The translations under genes and the position numbers were made by a program. From Mycolicibacterium sp. MU0050 (GTDB lineage Bacteria; Actinomycetota; Actinomycetes; Mycobacteriales; Mycobacteriaceae), in contig NZ_OY726395.1 in the NCBI RefSeq assembly GCF_963378085.1, positions 930,001-994,000 on the forward strand: 64,000 bases of DNA. The letters are read 5' to 3'. Shown here in pieces: positions 55,170 through 64,000 of this stretch (positions are counted from its first letter, which is position 1; each line of letters opens with the position of its first letter). The notes under the pieces were generated by a model. That model had not been told where the DNA came from. It did no database searches and worked only from the letters and a program-made list of their open reading frames with translations.

Positions 55170-56012
55170 GTGTCCGCGAAAAGCAGTAAGCGCCCGGCGC
55201 CCCCGCTGCCGGAGCCGCTGTCCCCGTTGATCGACGCCCACACGCACCTCGATGCGTGCGGCGCGGCCGACGCCGCCGACGTCGCGGCCATCCTGGATCG
55301 TGCCGAGTCCGTCGGGGTCGGCGCCGTCGTGACCATTGCCGATGACCTCGAGGCCGCGCGGTGGGCCGCACGCGCGGCCGACTGGGACCACCGGGTGTAT
55401 GCGGCGGTCGCCCTGCACCCCACGCGCGCCAACGCGCTCGACGACGCGGCCTGCGCGACCATCTCCGAACTCGCCGAGCACCCGCGGGTGGTGGCCATCG
55501 GCGAGACCGGCATGGACATGTACTGGCCCGGCAAACTCGACGGCTGCGCCGACCCGGACCAGCAGCGCGAGGGGTTCGCCTGGCACATCGACCTGGCCAA
55601 GCGCACCGGCAAGCCGCTGATGATCCACAATCGCGACGCCGACGCCGAGGTGCTCGACGTGCTGCGCGCCGAGGGCGCCCCGGACACGGTGATCTTCCAC
55701 TGCTTCTCCTCGGGGCCGGAGATGGCCCGGACCTGCGTGGATGCGGGCTGGTACCTGAGCCTGTCGGGGACGGTCAGCTTCCGCAACGCCGCCGACCTGC
55801 GGGAAGCGGCCCAGCTGATTCCCGCCGAACAGCTGCTGGTCGAGACCGATGCGCCGTACTTGACCCCGCATCCCTTCCGGGGCGCCCCCAACGAGCCGTA
55901 CTGCCTGCCCTACACCGTCCGCGCGTTGGCCGAACTGCTCGGCCGGCCGGCGGCCGAGCTGGCCGCGGATTCGTCAGCAAACGCTCGCCGTGTGTACCGT
56001 CTGGACCGGTGA
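55170..56012 (+). CDS. tatD: TatD-family metal-dependent hydrolase/DNase
   Basis: It has 280 residues from the GTG at 55170 (MSAKSSKRPAPPLPEPL); a TTG at 55158 has a better-placed AGGAG and would add four residues. Metal ligands: LIDAHTHLD (HxH), IGETGMD (Glu), LMIHNRDAD (His), FHCFSSG (His), LLVETDAPYL (Asp). Predicted 3'-5' exonuclease or deoxyribonuclease acting on damaged DNA/RNA. Confidence 0.92.
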   Translation: MSAKSSKRPAPPLPEPLSPLIDAHTHLDACGAADAADVAAILDRAESVGVGAVVTIADDLEAARWAARAADWDHRVYAAVALHPTRANALDDAACATISELAEHPRVVAIGETGMDMYWPGKLDGCADPDQQREGFAWHIDLAKRTGKPLMIHNRDADAEVLDVLRAEGAPDTVIFHCFSSGPEMARTCVDAGWYLSLSGTVSFRNAADLREAAQLIPAEQLLVETDAPYLTPHPFRGAPNEPYCLPYTVRALAELLGRPAAELAADSSANARRVYRLDR

Positions 56013-56057
56013 CGTCGATCTCGCCCGGCGCGTGGCAGCGTTGGAGTTGCCCGGGTC

Positions 56058-56106
56058 TGTGAGGTTCGTTACCGTCTTGTGATAATTGCGGGGCCCGTCA
56101 GGGCCC
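56058..56106 (+). promoter_or_regulatory. rpfB promoter and leader hairpin
   Basis: An extended -10 (TGTGATAAT, with GATAAT at 56081-56086) places the start near 56093. Immediately after is a 6-bp hairpin GGGCCC-GTCA-GGGCCC (56091-56106), which would form the 5' end of the leader. The -35 (56058-56063) is poor. Confidence 0.5.
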
Positions 56107-56127
56107 TGCCGCACGTAGAGCCCGTGA

Positions 56128-58163
<2,036 letters not shown>

Positions 58164-59030
58164 TCAGCGCAGCACCCGCTGCAGCAGCTCGACCAGTTCC
58201 GTGCACGAGTCGTGGCGCGCGTCGGGTTCTTTCATCAGTGCCGTCGCCACCACCGTGTCAAAGGCGTGCGGCAGGCCCGGGATTCGCGGGGCGAACCGCG
58301 GCGGCGGTTCGTGCAGATGCGCGTCGACGAGTTGGTCCGCCGTCTCGGCTGTGAACGGCGGAGTCCCCGTGAGGAGTTCGACGGCGGTGCACGCCAGCGA
58401 GTACTGATCGGTGCTGCCCGACGGCATCCGGCCCAGCAGCAGCTCCGGCGCCGCGTAGGGCAGCGACGCCAGCACCGTCGTCGGCGGCGCGGCCGCTTGC
58501 CGGGTGATCCGCCGCGCCGGGTCCAACGACAACCGGTGGCCGCCGTCGCGGGCCAGGCGTCGTGCCATGTCCTCGGCCAGCACGTGGGCGACGCCGAAAT
58601 CGATCAAGACCGCCCCGCCCTTCGAAAAGTCCTGATGGACAAGAATGTTCGCGGGCTTGACGTCGCAGTGCACGATGCCCAGGCGGTGCGCATGGTCCAA
58701 CGCGTCGGCAATCTGAGCCAGCGCGGCCAGCCGATCGGCCGTCTCGGTCAGCGCCGTGACGTTCCCGCCGTCGACGTACTGCATGGCGATCCAGTCCGGC
58801 CCCAGTTCGTACTCGGAGACGACGTGCGGGTGATCGATCTGACCGGTCAGGACGAAGGCGCGCTCCAGCCGGTGGCGCGCTTCGGGATTGCGCTGGTCGG
58901 GGTTGAGCACCTTCAACGCCACCGGGGCGGGGTCGCCGGGGCGGCGGGCCAGGAACACGGTGGCGCTGCCGCCACGTCCGAGCGTCCGCTCGATGACGTA
59001 GCCGCGGAGGTCCTCACCGGGCTGCGGCAT
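58164..59030 (-). CDS. Soluble serine/threonine protein kinase, HCD-type catalytic loop
   Basis: It has 288 residues from the ATG at 59030 (MPQPGEDLRGYVIERTLGRG). Kinase motifs: GRGGSATVFLA, PVALKVLN (Lys), catalytic loop VHCDVKPANIL (His121-Cys122-Asp123; Cys instead of the usual Arg), LIDFGVAHV (Mg-binding Asp) and AAPELLLGR. It has no transmembrane helix or sensor domain, unlike most mycobacterial Pkn proteins. It is convergent with ksgA (stops adjacent) and divergent from ispE. Confidence 0.88.
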   Translation of the reverse strand: MPQPGEDLRGYVIERTLGRGGSATVFLARRPGDPAPVALKVLNPDQRNPEARHRLERAFVLTGQIDHPHVVSEYELGPDWIAMQYVDGGNVTALTETADRLAALAQIADALDHAHRLGIVHCDVKPANILVHQDFSKGGAVLIDFGVAHVLAEDMARRLARDGGHRLSLDPARRITRQAAAPPTTVLASLPYAAPELLLGRMPSGSTDQYSLACTAVELLTGTPPFTAETADQLVDAHLHEPPPRFAPRIPGLPHAFDTVVATALMKEPDARHDSCTELVELLQRVLR

Positions 59031-59106
59031 CAGATCAGCGTAGTCACCGCGGTGGTGTCGTCGATTCGTTCGGCATTGCGGTCGCCGCGCGGCGTACCCT
59101 CGTGCG

Positions 59107-60051
59107 GTGACCGCGTCAGATGGCAGTACCGCCGCGCAATGGGTGACTCCGGGTTCGGTGACGGTTCGGGTTCCCGGCAAGGTCAATCTCTTCCTCGCCG
59201 TCGGCGACGAGCGGCCCGACGGCTACCACGAATTGACCACCGTCTTCCATGCCGTCTCCCTCTTCGACGAGGTGGTGGTCCGGACCGCCGATGTGATGTC
59301 GCTGCACATCCACGGCGAGGGCGCCGAGGCGCTGCCGACCGACGAACGCAACCTGGCCTGGCAGGCCGCCGAACTCCTGGCCGAACACGTCGGCCGCGCG
59401 CCCGACGTCGCGATCACCATCCACAAGTCCATCCCGGTCGCCGGGGGGATGGCCGGCGGCAGCGCCGATGCGGCCGGGGTGCTGGTCGCGATGAACACGC
59501 TGTGGGAGCAGGGCGTGCCGCGCCGGGATCTGCACGCCCTGGCCGCGCGACTGGGTAGCGATGTGCCGTTCGCGCTGCACGGCGGGACCGCGCTGGGCAC
59601 CGGCCGCGGCGAGGAGTTGGCCACCGTGCTCGCCCGCAACACCTTCCACTGGGTGCTGGCGTTCGCCGACAGCGGGCTGTCCACGCCGAAGGTCTTCGGT
59701 GAGATCGACCGGCTGCGCGCCGCCGGCGGGCCGCCGCGCCTCGAGGATCCCGAGCCGGTGCTGGCCGCGCTGGCCGCCGGGGATGCGGCCGGGTTGGCGC
59801 CGTTGCTGGGCAACGATCTGCAGCCGGCGGCGCTGAGCCTGGATCCCGGCTTGCGCCGCACCCTGCGTGCCGGCAAGGAGGCCGGGGCTCTGGCCGGGAT
59901 CGTGTCGGGGTCCGGCCCCACCTGCGCCTTCCTGTGCGCCTCGGAGGCCGCCGCCGTCGACGTCGGGACCGAGTTGGCCGGCGCGGGGGTGTGCCGCACC
60001 GTGCGGGTGGCCAGCGGTCCGGTGCCGGGCGCGCGGGTGGTGTCCAGCTGA
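59107..60051 (+). CDS. ispE: 4-diphosphocytidyl-2-C-methyl-D-erythritol kinase
   Basis: It has 314 residues from the GTG at 59107. GHMP kinase of the MEP isoprenoid pathway: [24 protein letters not shown] loop [39 protein letters not shown], and [13 protein letters not shown]. In M. tuberculosis it follows ksgA directly; here a kinase gene is inserted between them. Confidence 0.95.
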   Translation: MTASDGSTAAQWVTPGSVTVRVPGKVNLFLAVGDERPDGYHELTTVFHAVSLFDEVVVRTADVMSLHIHGEGAEALPTDERNLAWQAAELLAEHVGRAPDVAITIHKSIPVAGGMAGGSADAAGVLVAMNTLWEQGVPRRDLHALAARLGSDVPFALHGGTALGTGRGEELATVLARNTFHWVLAFADSGLSTPKVFGEIDRLRAAGGPPRLEDPEPVLAALAAGDAAGLAPLLGNDLQPAALSLDPGLRRTLRAGKEAGALAGIVSGSGPTCAFLCASEAAAVDVGTELAGAGVCRTVRVASGPVPGARVVSS

Positions 60052-60099
60052 CGGCACGCCGGTGACCGAAGTGAAGTGCGTCTCACGTACCTGGAAAGT

Positions 60100-60128
60100 T
60101 TGTCGGTTACTTAAGAGGAGTTTAAGAT
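60100..60128 (+). promoter_or_regulatory. SigA promoter of the acyl-AMP ligase gene
   Basis: TTGTCG (60100-60105), a 17-nt spacer and TAAGAT (60123-60128), with an expected start near 60135 and a leader of about 215 nt. The gap 60052-60351 contains no gene. Confidence 0.6.
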
Positions 60129-60172
60129 GTTCGACGGTGATGGATAGCGATCAAACCGACGCTCGATTCTGG

Positions 60173-60193
60173 CCCACCGGAGTAGCCGGTGGG
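60173..60193 (+). promoter_or_regulatory. Leader hairpin before the acyl-AMP ligase gene
   Basis: An 8-bp perfect stem CCCACCGG / CCGGTGGG with a 5-nt loop lies in the leader, followed by TCGTTCCGTT. It could be a weak attenuator; no ligand-binding fold is recognised. Confidence 0.4.
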
Positions 60194-60351
60194 TCGTTCC
60201 GTTATCGCCGTCCGGCACCATTTCGAGACCTAACCGCAGCGCAATTGTGTGCGCGCGCCTCCGCGAAGGTGCCCACTGCCAGGCGGAATATGTGTGGCGG
60301 GATCGTGTCATCGCCGGCACCAGTGTTGCTCCGGAATCCGAGGAGGTCCTC

Positions 60352-61986
60352 GTGAGCAGATTCACCGACAAGATGTACTACAACGCTGCGACCAGCTCCA
60401 AGGGCATGGTCACGGGCGAACCCCACGAGCCGGTCCGGCACACCTGGGGCGAGGTACATGAGCGGGCCCGCCGGATCGCCGGCGGTCTGGCCGCGGCCGG
60501 CGTCGGCCACGGCGACGCTGTCGGTGTGCTGGCCGGGGCGCCGGTCGAGATCGCGCCGGTGGCGCAGGGCCTGTGGATGCGCGGCGCCAGCCTGACGATG
60601 CTGCACCAGCCGACCCCGCGGACCGACCTGGTGGTGTGGGCCGCCGACACCATGAACGTCGTCGACATGATCGAGGCCAAGGCCGTCATCATCTCCGATC
60701 CGTTCATGGCCGCCGCGCCGGTGCTCGAGGAGAAGGGCCTGAAGGTCCTCACCGTCGCCGAGCTGCTGGAGTCCGCGCCCATCGACCCCGTCGAGACCGC
60801 CGAGGACGACCTGGCGCTGATGCAGCTGACGAGCGGTTCGACCGGCTCGCCCAAGGCGGTGCACATCACGCACCGCAACCTGTACTCCAACGCCGAGGCC
60901 ATGTTCATCGGCGCGGAGTATGAGGTCGACAAGGACGTCATGGTCAGCTGGCTGCCCTGCTTCCATGACATGGGCATGATCGGCTTCCTGACCGTGCCGA
61001 TGTACTTCGGCGCGGAGCTGGTCAAGGTCACGCCGATGGACTTCCTGCGCGACACCCTGCTGTGGGCCAAGCTGATCGACAAGTACAAGGGCACCATGAC
61101 CGCGGCCCCGAACTTCGCCTACGCGTTGTTCGCCAAGCGGCTGCGCCGGCAGGCCAAGCCGGGCGACTTCGACCTGTCCACGCTGCGCTTCGCGCTGTCG
61201 GGCGCCGAGCCGGTCGAACCGGCCGACGTGGAGGATCTGATCGACGCGGGCAAGCCGTTCGGGCTGAAGCCGTCGGCGATCCTGCCGGCCTACGGCATGG
61301 CCGAGGCGACGCTGGCGGTGTCGTTCTCCGAATGCAACGCGGGCCTGGTCGTCGACGAGGTCGACGCCGACCTGCTGGCCGCGCTGCGCCAGGCCGTTCC
61401 CGCCACCAAGGGCAACACCAAGCGGCTGGCGTCCCTGGGGCCGCTGCTGCAGGGGCTGGAGGCGCGCATCGTCGACGAGCACGGCAACATCAAGCCGCCC
61501 CGCGGCGTCGGCGTGATCGAACTGCGCGGCGAGGCGATGACGCCGGGGCACACCACCATGGGTGGCTTCCTGCCGGCGCAGGACGAGCACGGCTGGTACG
61601 ACACCGGCGACCTGGGCTACATGATGGAGAACGGCCACGTGGTGGTGTGTGGCCGCGTCAAGGACGTCATCATCATGGCCGGCCGCAACATCTATCCGAC
61701 CGACATCGAGCGGGCCGCGGGCCGCGTCGAGGGCGTGCGCCCGGGCTGCGCGGTGGCCGTGCGTCTGGACGCCGGGCATTCTCGCGAAACCTTCGCCGTG
61801 GCAGTGGAATCCAACGCCTACCAGGATCCGGCCGAGGTGCGCCGCATCGAGCATCAGGTGGCCCACGAGGTGGTGGCCGAGGTCGACGTGCGGCCGCGCA
61901 ACGTGGTCGTGCTGGGGCCGGGCACCATCCCGAAGACCCCGTCGGGCAAGCTGCGTCGCGCCAACTCGGTGGAGCTCGTCACCTAG
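60352..61986 (+). CDS. Fatty-acyl-AMP/CoA ligase (Rv1013/Pks16-like)
   Basis: It has 544 residues from the GTG at 60352, four bases after AGGAGGT. Adenylate-forming motifs: P-loop [80 protein letters not shown], and the C-terminal Lys of [10 protein letters not shown]. It activates a fatty acid for CoA or polyketide synthase use. A terminator follows. Confidence 0.9.
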   Translation: MSRFTDKMYYNAATSSKGMVTGEPHEPVRHTWGEVHERARRIAGGLAAAGVGHGDAVGVLAGAPVEIAPVAQGLWMRGASLTMLHQPTPRTDLVVWAADTMNVVDMIEAKAVIISDPFMAAAPVLEEKGLKVLTVAELLESAPIDPVETAEDDLALMQLTSGSTGSPKAVHITHRNLYSNAEAMFIGAEYEVDKDVMVSWLPCFHDMGMIGFLTVPMYFGAELVKVTPMDFLRDTLLWAKLIDKYKGTMTAAPNFAYALFAKRLRRQAKPGDFDLSTLRFALSGAEPVEPADVEDLIDAGKPFGLKPSAILPAYGMAEATLAVSFSECNAGLVVDEVDADLLAALRQAVPATKGNTKRLASLGPLLQGLEARIVDEHGNIKPPRGVGVIELRGEAMTPGHTTMGGFLPAQDEHGWYDTGDLGYMMENGHVVVCGRVKDVIIMAGRNIYPTDIERAAGRVEGVRPGCAVAVRLDAGHSRETFAVAVESNAYQDPAEVRRIEHQVAHEVVAEVDVRPRNVVVLGPGTIPKTPSGKLRRANSVELVT

Positions 61987-61992
61987 GTTGTT

Positions 61993-62027
61993 GCCCGCGA
62001 GCCTTCGCGGGCCAGGCCTTTATTTTT
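61993..62027 (+). terminator. Terminator after the acyl-AMP ligase gene
   Basis: An 8-bp perfect stem GCCCGCGA / TCGCGGGC with loop GCCT, followed within 10 nt by TTTATTTTT. It borders the left inverted repeat. Confidence 0.8.
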
Positions 62028-62092
62028 CCCGCGAGCGTGCATGTCCCCGGCCGACACGCCGCGCAATTTCCGTGGTTTGCGCACGTTCGCGC
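62025..62092 (+). repeat. 68-bp inverted repeat, left copy
   Basis: Its reverse complement recurs at 62839-62906 with only two mismatches. It starts TTTCCCGCGAGCGTGCATG and ends GCACGTTCGCGC. The two copies enclose the TmrB-like gene. Confidence 0.93.
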
Positions 62093-62121
62093 CCCAGTGG
62101 GGTTCGACTACCCTCGGCGTG

Positions 62122-62733
62122 ATGCTGCTGTGGATCAACGGAGCGTTCGGTGTGGGGAAGACGCAGACCGCATTCGAACTCCAACGCCGGTTGCCCAATG
62201 CGCACGTGGCCGATCCTGAGTTCATCGGCTACGGCATCCACCGCATGCTGCCCGCGTCGGCCCGCGTCGATTTTCAGGACCGACCGCAGTGGCGCTCGGC
62301 CGTCGTCGCAACACTTACCGACGCAGCTGAGGCTCACGACGGGACGGTGCTCGTGCCGATGACTCTGGTCGATGCCGAATACTTCGACGAGATCATGTCC
62401 GGGCTGGAGCGCAACAGTATTGGGTTACAACACTTTTCACTGACGGCGTCGCCGGCCACGCTGCGGCGCAGGCTTCGGGCCCGTGCCGGGTACCGGCTGG
62501 GTCGCCTGGTGGGCCGCGACGAATCGTGGGCACTGGCTCAGATCGATCGCTGCGTCGCTGCGCTCGCCGCGGACCGCTTCGCCACCCATGTCGACACCGA
62601 CGATCGCGGCCTGGACGACGTGGTGGAGTTCATCGCCGAGCGGGCCGGGTTGGAACTCGAGGCCCCGCGGTTGTCGACGCTGCGCTATCAGGCTCGGCGC
62701 GTCGCGGTCGCGGTACGTCACATCCACGTCTAG
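62122..62733 (+). CDS. TmrB-like P-loop ATPase (tunicamycin-resistance family)
   Basis: It has 203 residues from the ATG at 62122 (MLLWINGAFGVGKTQTAFEL). Walker A GAFGVGKT lies at residues 8-15; DPEFIGYGIHRMLP and VLVPMTLVD follow, matching TmrB, which confers tunicamycin resistance in Bacillus by binding the drug. Such P-loop proteins also resemble small-molecule kinases. The gene is not part of the M. tuberculosis pks16-pth order and is framed by 68-bp inverted repeats, suggesting acquisition. Substrate unknown. Confidence 0.82.
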   Translation: MLLWINGAFGVGKTQTAFELQRRLPNAHVADPEFIGYGIHRMLPASARVDFQDRPQWRSAVVATLTDAAEAHDGTVLVPMTLVDAEYFDEIMSGLERNSIGLQHFSLTASPATLRRRLRARAGYRLGRLVGRDESWALAQIDRCVAALAADRFATHVDTDDRGLDDVVEFIAERAGLELEAPRLSTLRYQARRVAVAVRHIHV

Positions 62734-62838
62734 GTGTACTGACATCTAGGCGAACCCAGGTGGACGCTGGCCGCGGCACGGTCCGGCCTCTGGGCTCCGT
62801 GAGTGCGCGGCCGCGCCGTCCGACACGATGGTCTGCTC

Positions 62839-62906
62839 GCGCGAACGTGCGCAAACTACGGAAATTGCCCGGCGTGTCGGCCGGGGACATGCACGCTCGC
62901 GGGAAA
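62839..62906 (-). repeat. 68-bp inverted repeat, right copy
   Basis: Reverse complement of 62025-62092 with two mismatches (66/68). It lies in the 207-bp gap between the TmrB-like gene and the pth stop. Confidence 0.93.
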
Positions 62907-62940
62907 GGCGCCCCCGCAAGCACGCTCGTGCTAGAGAAAC

Positions 62941-63519
62941 CTAGCCCCAGGCGTGGACGGTGTTCTGGGCCGGCTCCAGACCCTGCTCGATGAGCAGTTC
63001 CACGGCGTCGGCGGCCTGCTCGCAGATGGTCGGGACCTCTTTACGCTCGGCGGCGTTGAACTGCTCCAGCACGAACGCCGCACCGGACTTCTGGCCCGGC
63101 GGGCGGCCGATGCCGACCCGAACCCGCTGAAAATCGTTGCTGCCCAATGCCGACGCCACGGAGCGCAGCCCGTTGTGGCCGGCGACGCCGCCACCGGCCT
63201 TGAGCCGGATGCGACCGAAGTCGATGTCCAGCTCGTCGTGAATGACGATCACGCTCGCCGGCGGTACCGAATAGAACTTGGCCAGCGGGCCGACCTGGCG
63301 CCCCGATTCGTTCATGTAGACGCGCGGCTTCGCGAGCACAATCGCCTGGCCGCCGAGGCGACCGGTGATCGCCTCGGCGCCAGACCGCTTGTGCACCTTG
63401 AACTTTTCGCGCATCCGGTCGGCGAGAATGTCGGCGACCATGAACCCGACGTTGTGCCGGGTCTTGGCGTAGTTCGGTCCGGGGTTGCCCAGGCCGACCA
63501 CCAGCAGTGTGTCGGCCAT
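62941..63519 (-). CDS. pth: Peptidyl-tRNA hydrolase
   Basis: It has 192 residues. [21 protein letters not shown] (catalytic His in RHNVG), [40 protein letters not shown] and RVRVGIGRP are the family signatures. It recycles tRNA from stalled peptidyl-tRNA. It lies downstream of rplY with 9 bp between, as in other mycobacteria. Confidence 0.96.
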   Translation of the reverse strand: MADTLLVVGLGNPGPNYAKTRHNVGFMVADILADRMREKFKVHKRSGAEAITGRLGGQAIVLAKPRVYMNESGRQVGPLAKFYSVPPASVIVIHDELDIDFGRIRLKAGGGVAGHNGLRSVASALGSNDFQRVRVGIGRPPGQKSGAAFVLEQFNAAERKEVPTICEQAADAVELLIEQGLEPAQNTVHAWG

Positions 63520-63528
63520 CGTCGCGAG

Positions 63529-64000
63529 CTACTCGGACTCGGCGGCGTCGGCGGCCGGGGCGGCTTCGGCGTCGGCAGCTTCGCCCTCGTCCTCGGTCGG
63601 GCCCTCGAGCTCCTCGGCGGTCGGCGCGACGACGACGTTGACCACCAGGAACTCCGGATCGGAGATCAGCGAGACACCGTCGGGCAGCGGCACATCGCTG
63701 GCCAGGATCTGGGTCCCGGCCTCGACGCCCTCCACCGACACGACCAGCTCTTCGGGAATCGACAGCGCCTCGGCCTCGACCTCGATGGTGCTGGCGTCCT
63801 GGGTCACCAGGGTGCCCGGCGCGGCCTCGCCCTCGATCACGACGTTGACCTCGACGACGACCTTCTCGCCGCGGCGGACCACCAGCAGGTCGGCGTGCTG
63901 GATGTTGCGGCGGATCGGGTGGATTTCCAGGGCGCGGGTCAGCGCCAGCTGCTCGGTGCCGTCGATGTCGAGCGACAGCACCGCGTTGGTGCCGGAGTAG
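63529..64000 (-). CDS. rplY: 50S ribosomal protein L25/Ctc (5' end beyond window)
   Basis: The frame is open to base 64000 ([20 protein letters not shown]), so the N-terminus lies outside. CTC-type L25: 5S-rRNA-binding beta barrel with [20 protein letters not shown], then a second TL5 domain ([19 protein letters not shown]) and an acidic Ala/Glu-rich tail ([18 protein letters not shown]). It is translated ahead of pth. Confidence 0.94.
   Translation of the reverse strand, partial: YSGTNAVLSLDIDGTEQLALTRALEIHPIRRNIQHADLLVVRRGEKVVVEVNVVIEGEAAPGTLVTQDASTIEVEAEALSIPEELVVSVEGVEAGTQILASDVPLPDGVSLISDPEFLVVNVVVAPTAEELEGPTEDEGEAADAEAAPAADAAESE

Noticed and set aside
60127..60147. Six-codon leader peptide MFDGDG after AAGAGGAG
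   Set aside because: Its start overlaps the predicted -10 box of the ligase promoter, so it would not be transcribed from it; too short to support.

Overview
The window is high-GC actinobacterial DNA from a mycobacterium, most likely a fast-growing Mycolicibacterium-type species. The backbone follows the order of the M. tuberculosis Rv0956-Rv1015c block: purN-purH, a MoxR/VWA pair, fadB-like, the echA7-fadE12-accA2-accD2-AtuA operon, rpmF, mprA-mprB-pepD-moaB2, mscL, ruc, a 5-FTHF cyclo-ligase, galU-glp(moeA1)-rimJ-glpR, the acetyltransferase pat, alkB, arcA, pmt, rsmI, pabB, metS, tatD, rpfB-ksgA-ispE, an acyl-AMP ligase, pth and rplY. The fast-grower signature is an MspA-family porin (mspC-like) beside mscL. 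Both ends are cut inside genes: purN at base 1 and rplY at base 64000.

Layout. 1-7.7 kb: purine synthesis, a MoxR ATPase with its VWA partner, and lipid genes. 8.0-10.9 kb: two tandem secreted paralogues with near-identical promoters. 10.9-18.9 kb: an envelope-sensing protein and a minus-strand operon matching the core of the acyclic-terpene (atu) acyl-CoA carboxylase pathway. 19.5-24.3 kb: rpmF, the MprAB envelope-stress system with MprA boxes before mprA and pepD, and a hidden 52-codon gene under a CRP-type site. 24.5-27.9 kb: porin, mechanosensitive channel, a SAF-domain protein, and the CIRCE-controlled chaperone ruc. 28-32.5 kb: the divisome-linked galU-glp-rimJ-glpR group, then tRNA-Ala(CGC). 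32.6-35.6 kb: a small exported protein, a TetR regulator, the cAMP-gated acetyltransferase Pat and an AroE-like enzyme. 35.6-39.4 kb: the accessory heart, with four tandem small secreted proteins, each with its own ECF-like promoter (GGAAG-N18-GTT) and three with their own hairpin terminator, followed by two lipoproteins. 39.5-45.2 kb: a Fur/Zur-type box drives a very His/Asp-rich membrane-anchored protein; then alkB, soxR with its operator, a methyltransferase, a second Fur-like box, arcA and a sulfurtransferase. 45.3-64 kb: mannosylation, rRNA methylation, folate, an ECF41 sigma factor with its oxidoreductase and a matching promoter, gdhA-metS, tatD, rpfB-ksgA (ksgA without an ATG/GTG/TTG start), a soluble protein kinase, ispE, an acyl-AMP ligase, a TmrB-like ATPase enclosed by 68-bp inverted repeats, pth and rplY.

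Best candidates for something undescribed are the co-regulated family of small secreted proteins (35.7-37.9 kb) and the metal-responsive His-rich surface protein (39.6-41.1 kb). The inverted-repeat cassette at 62.0-62.9 kb and the hidden small gene at 24.1 kb come next. All functional names are assigned from motifs and remembered family sequences, without database searches.
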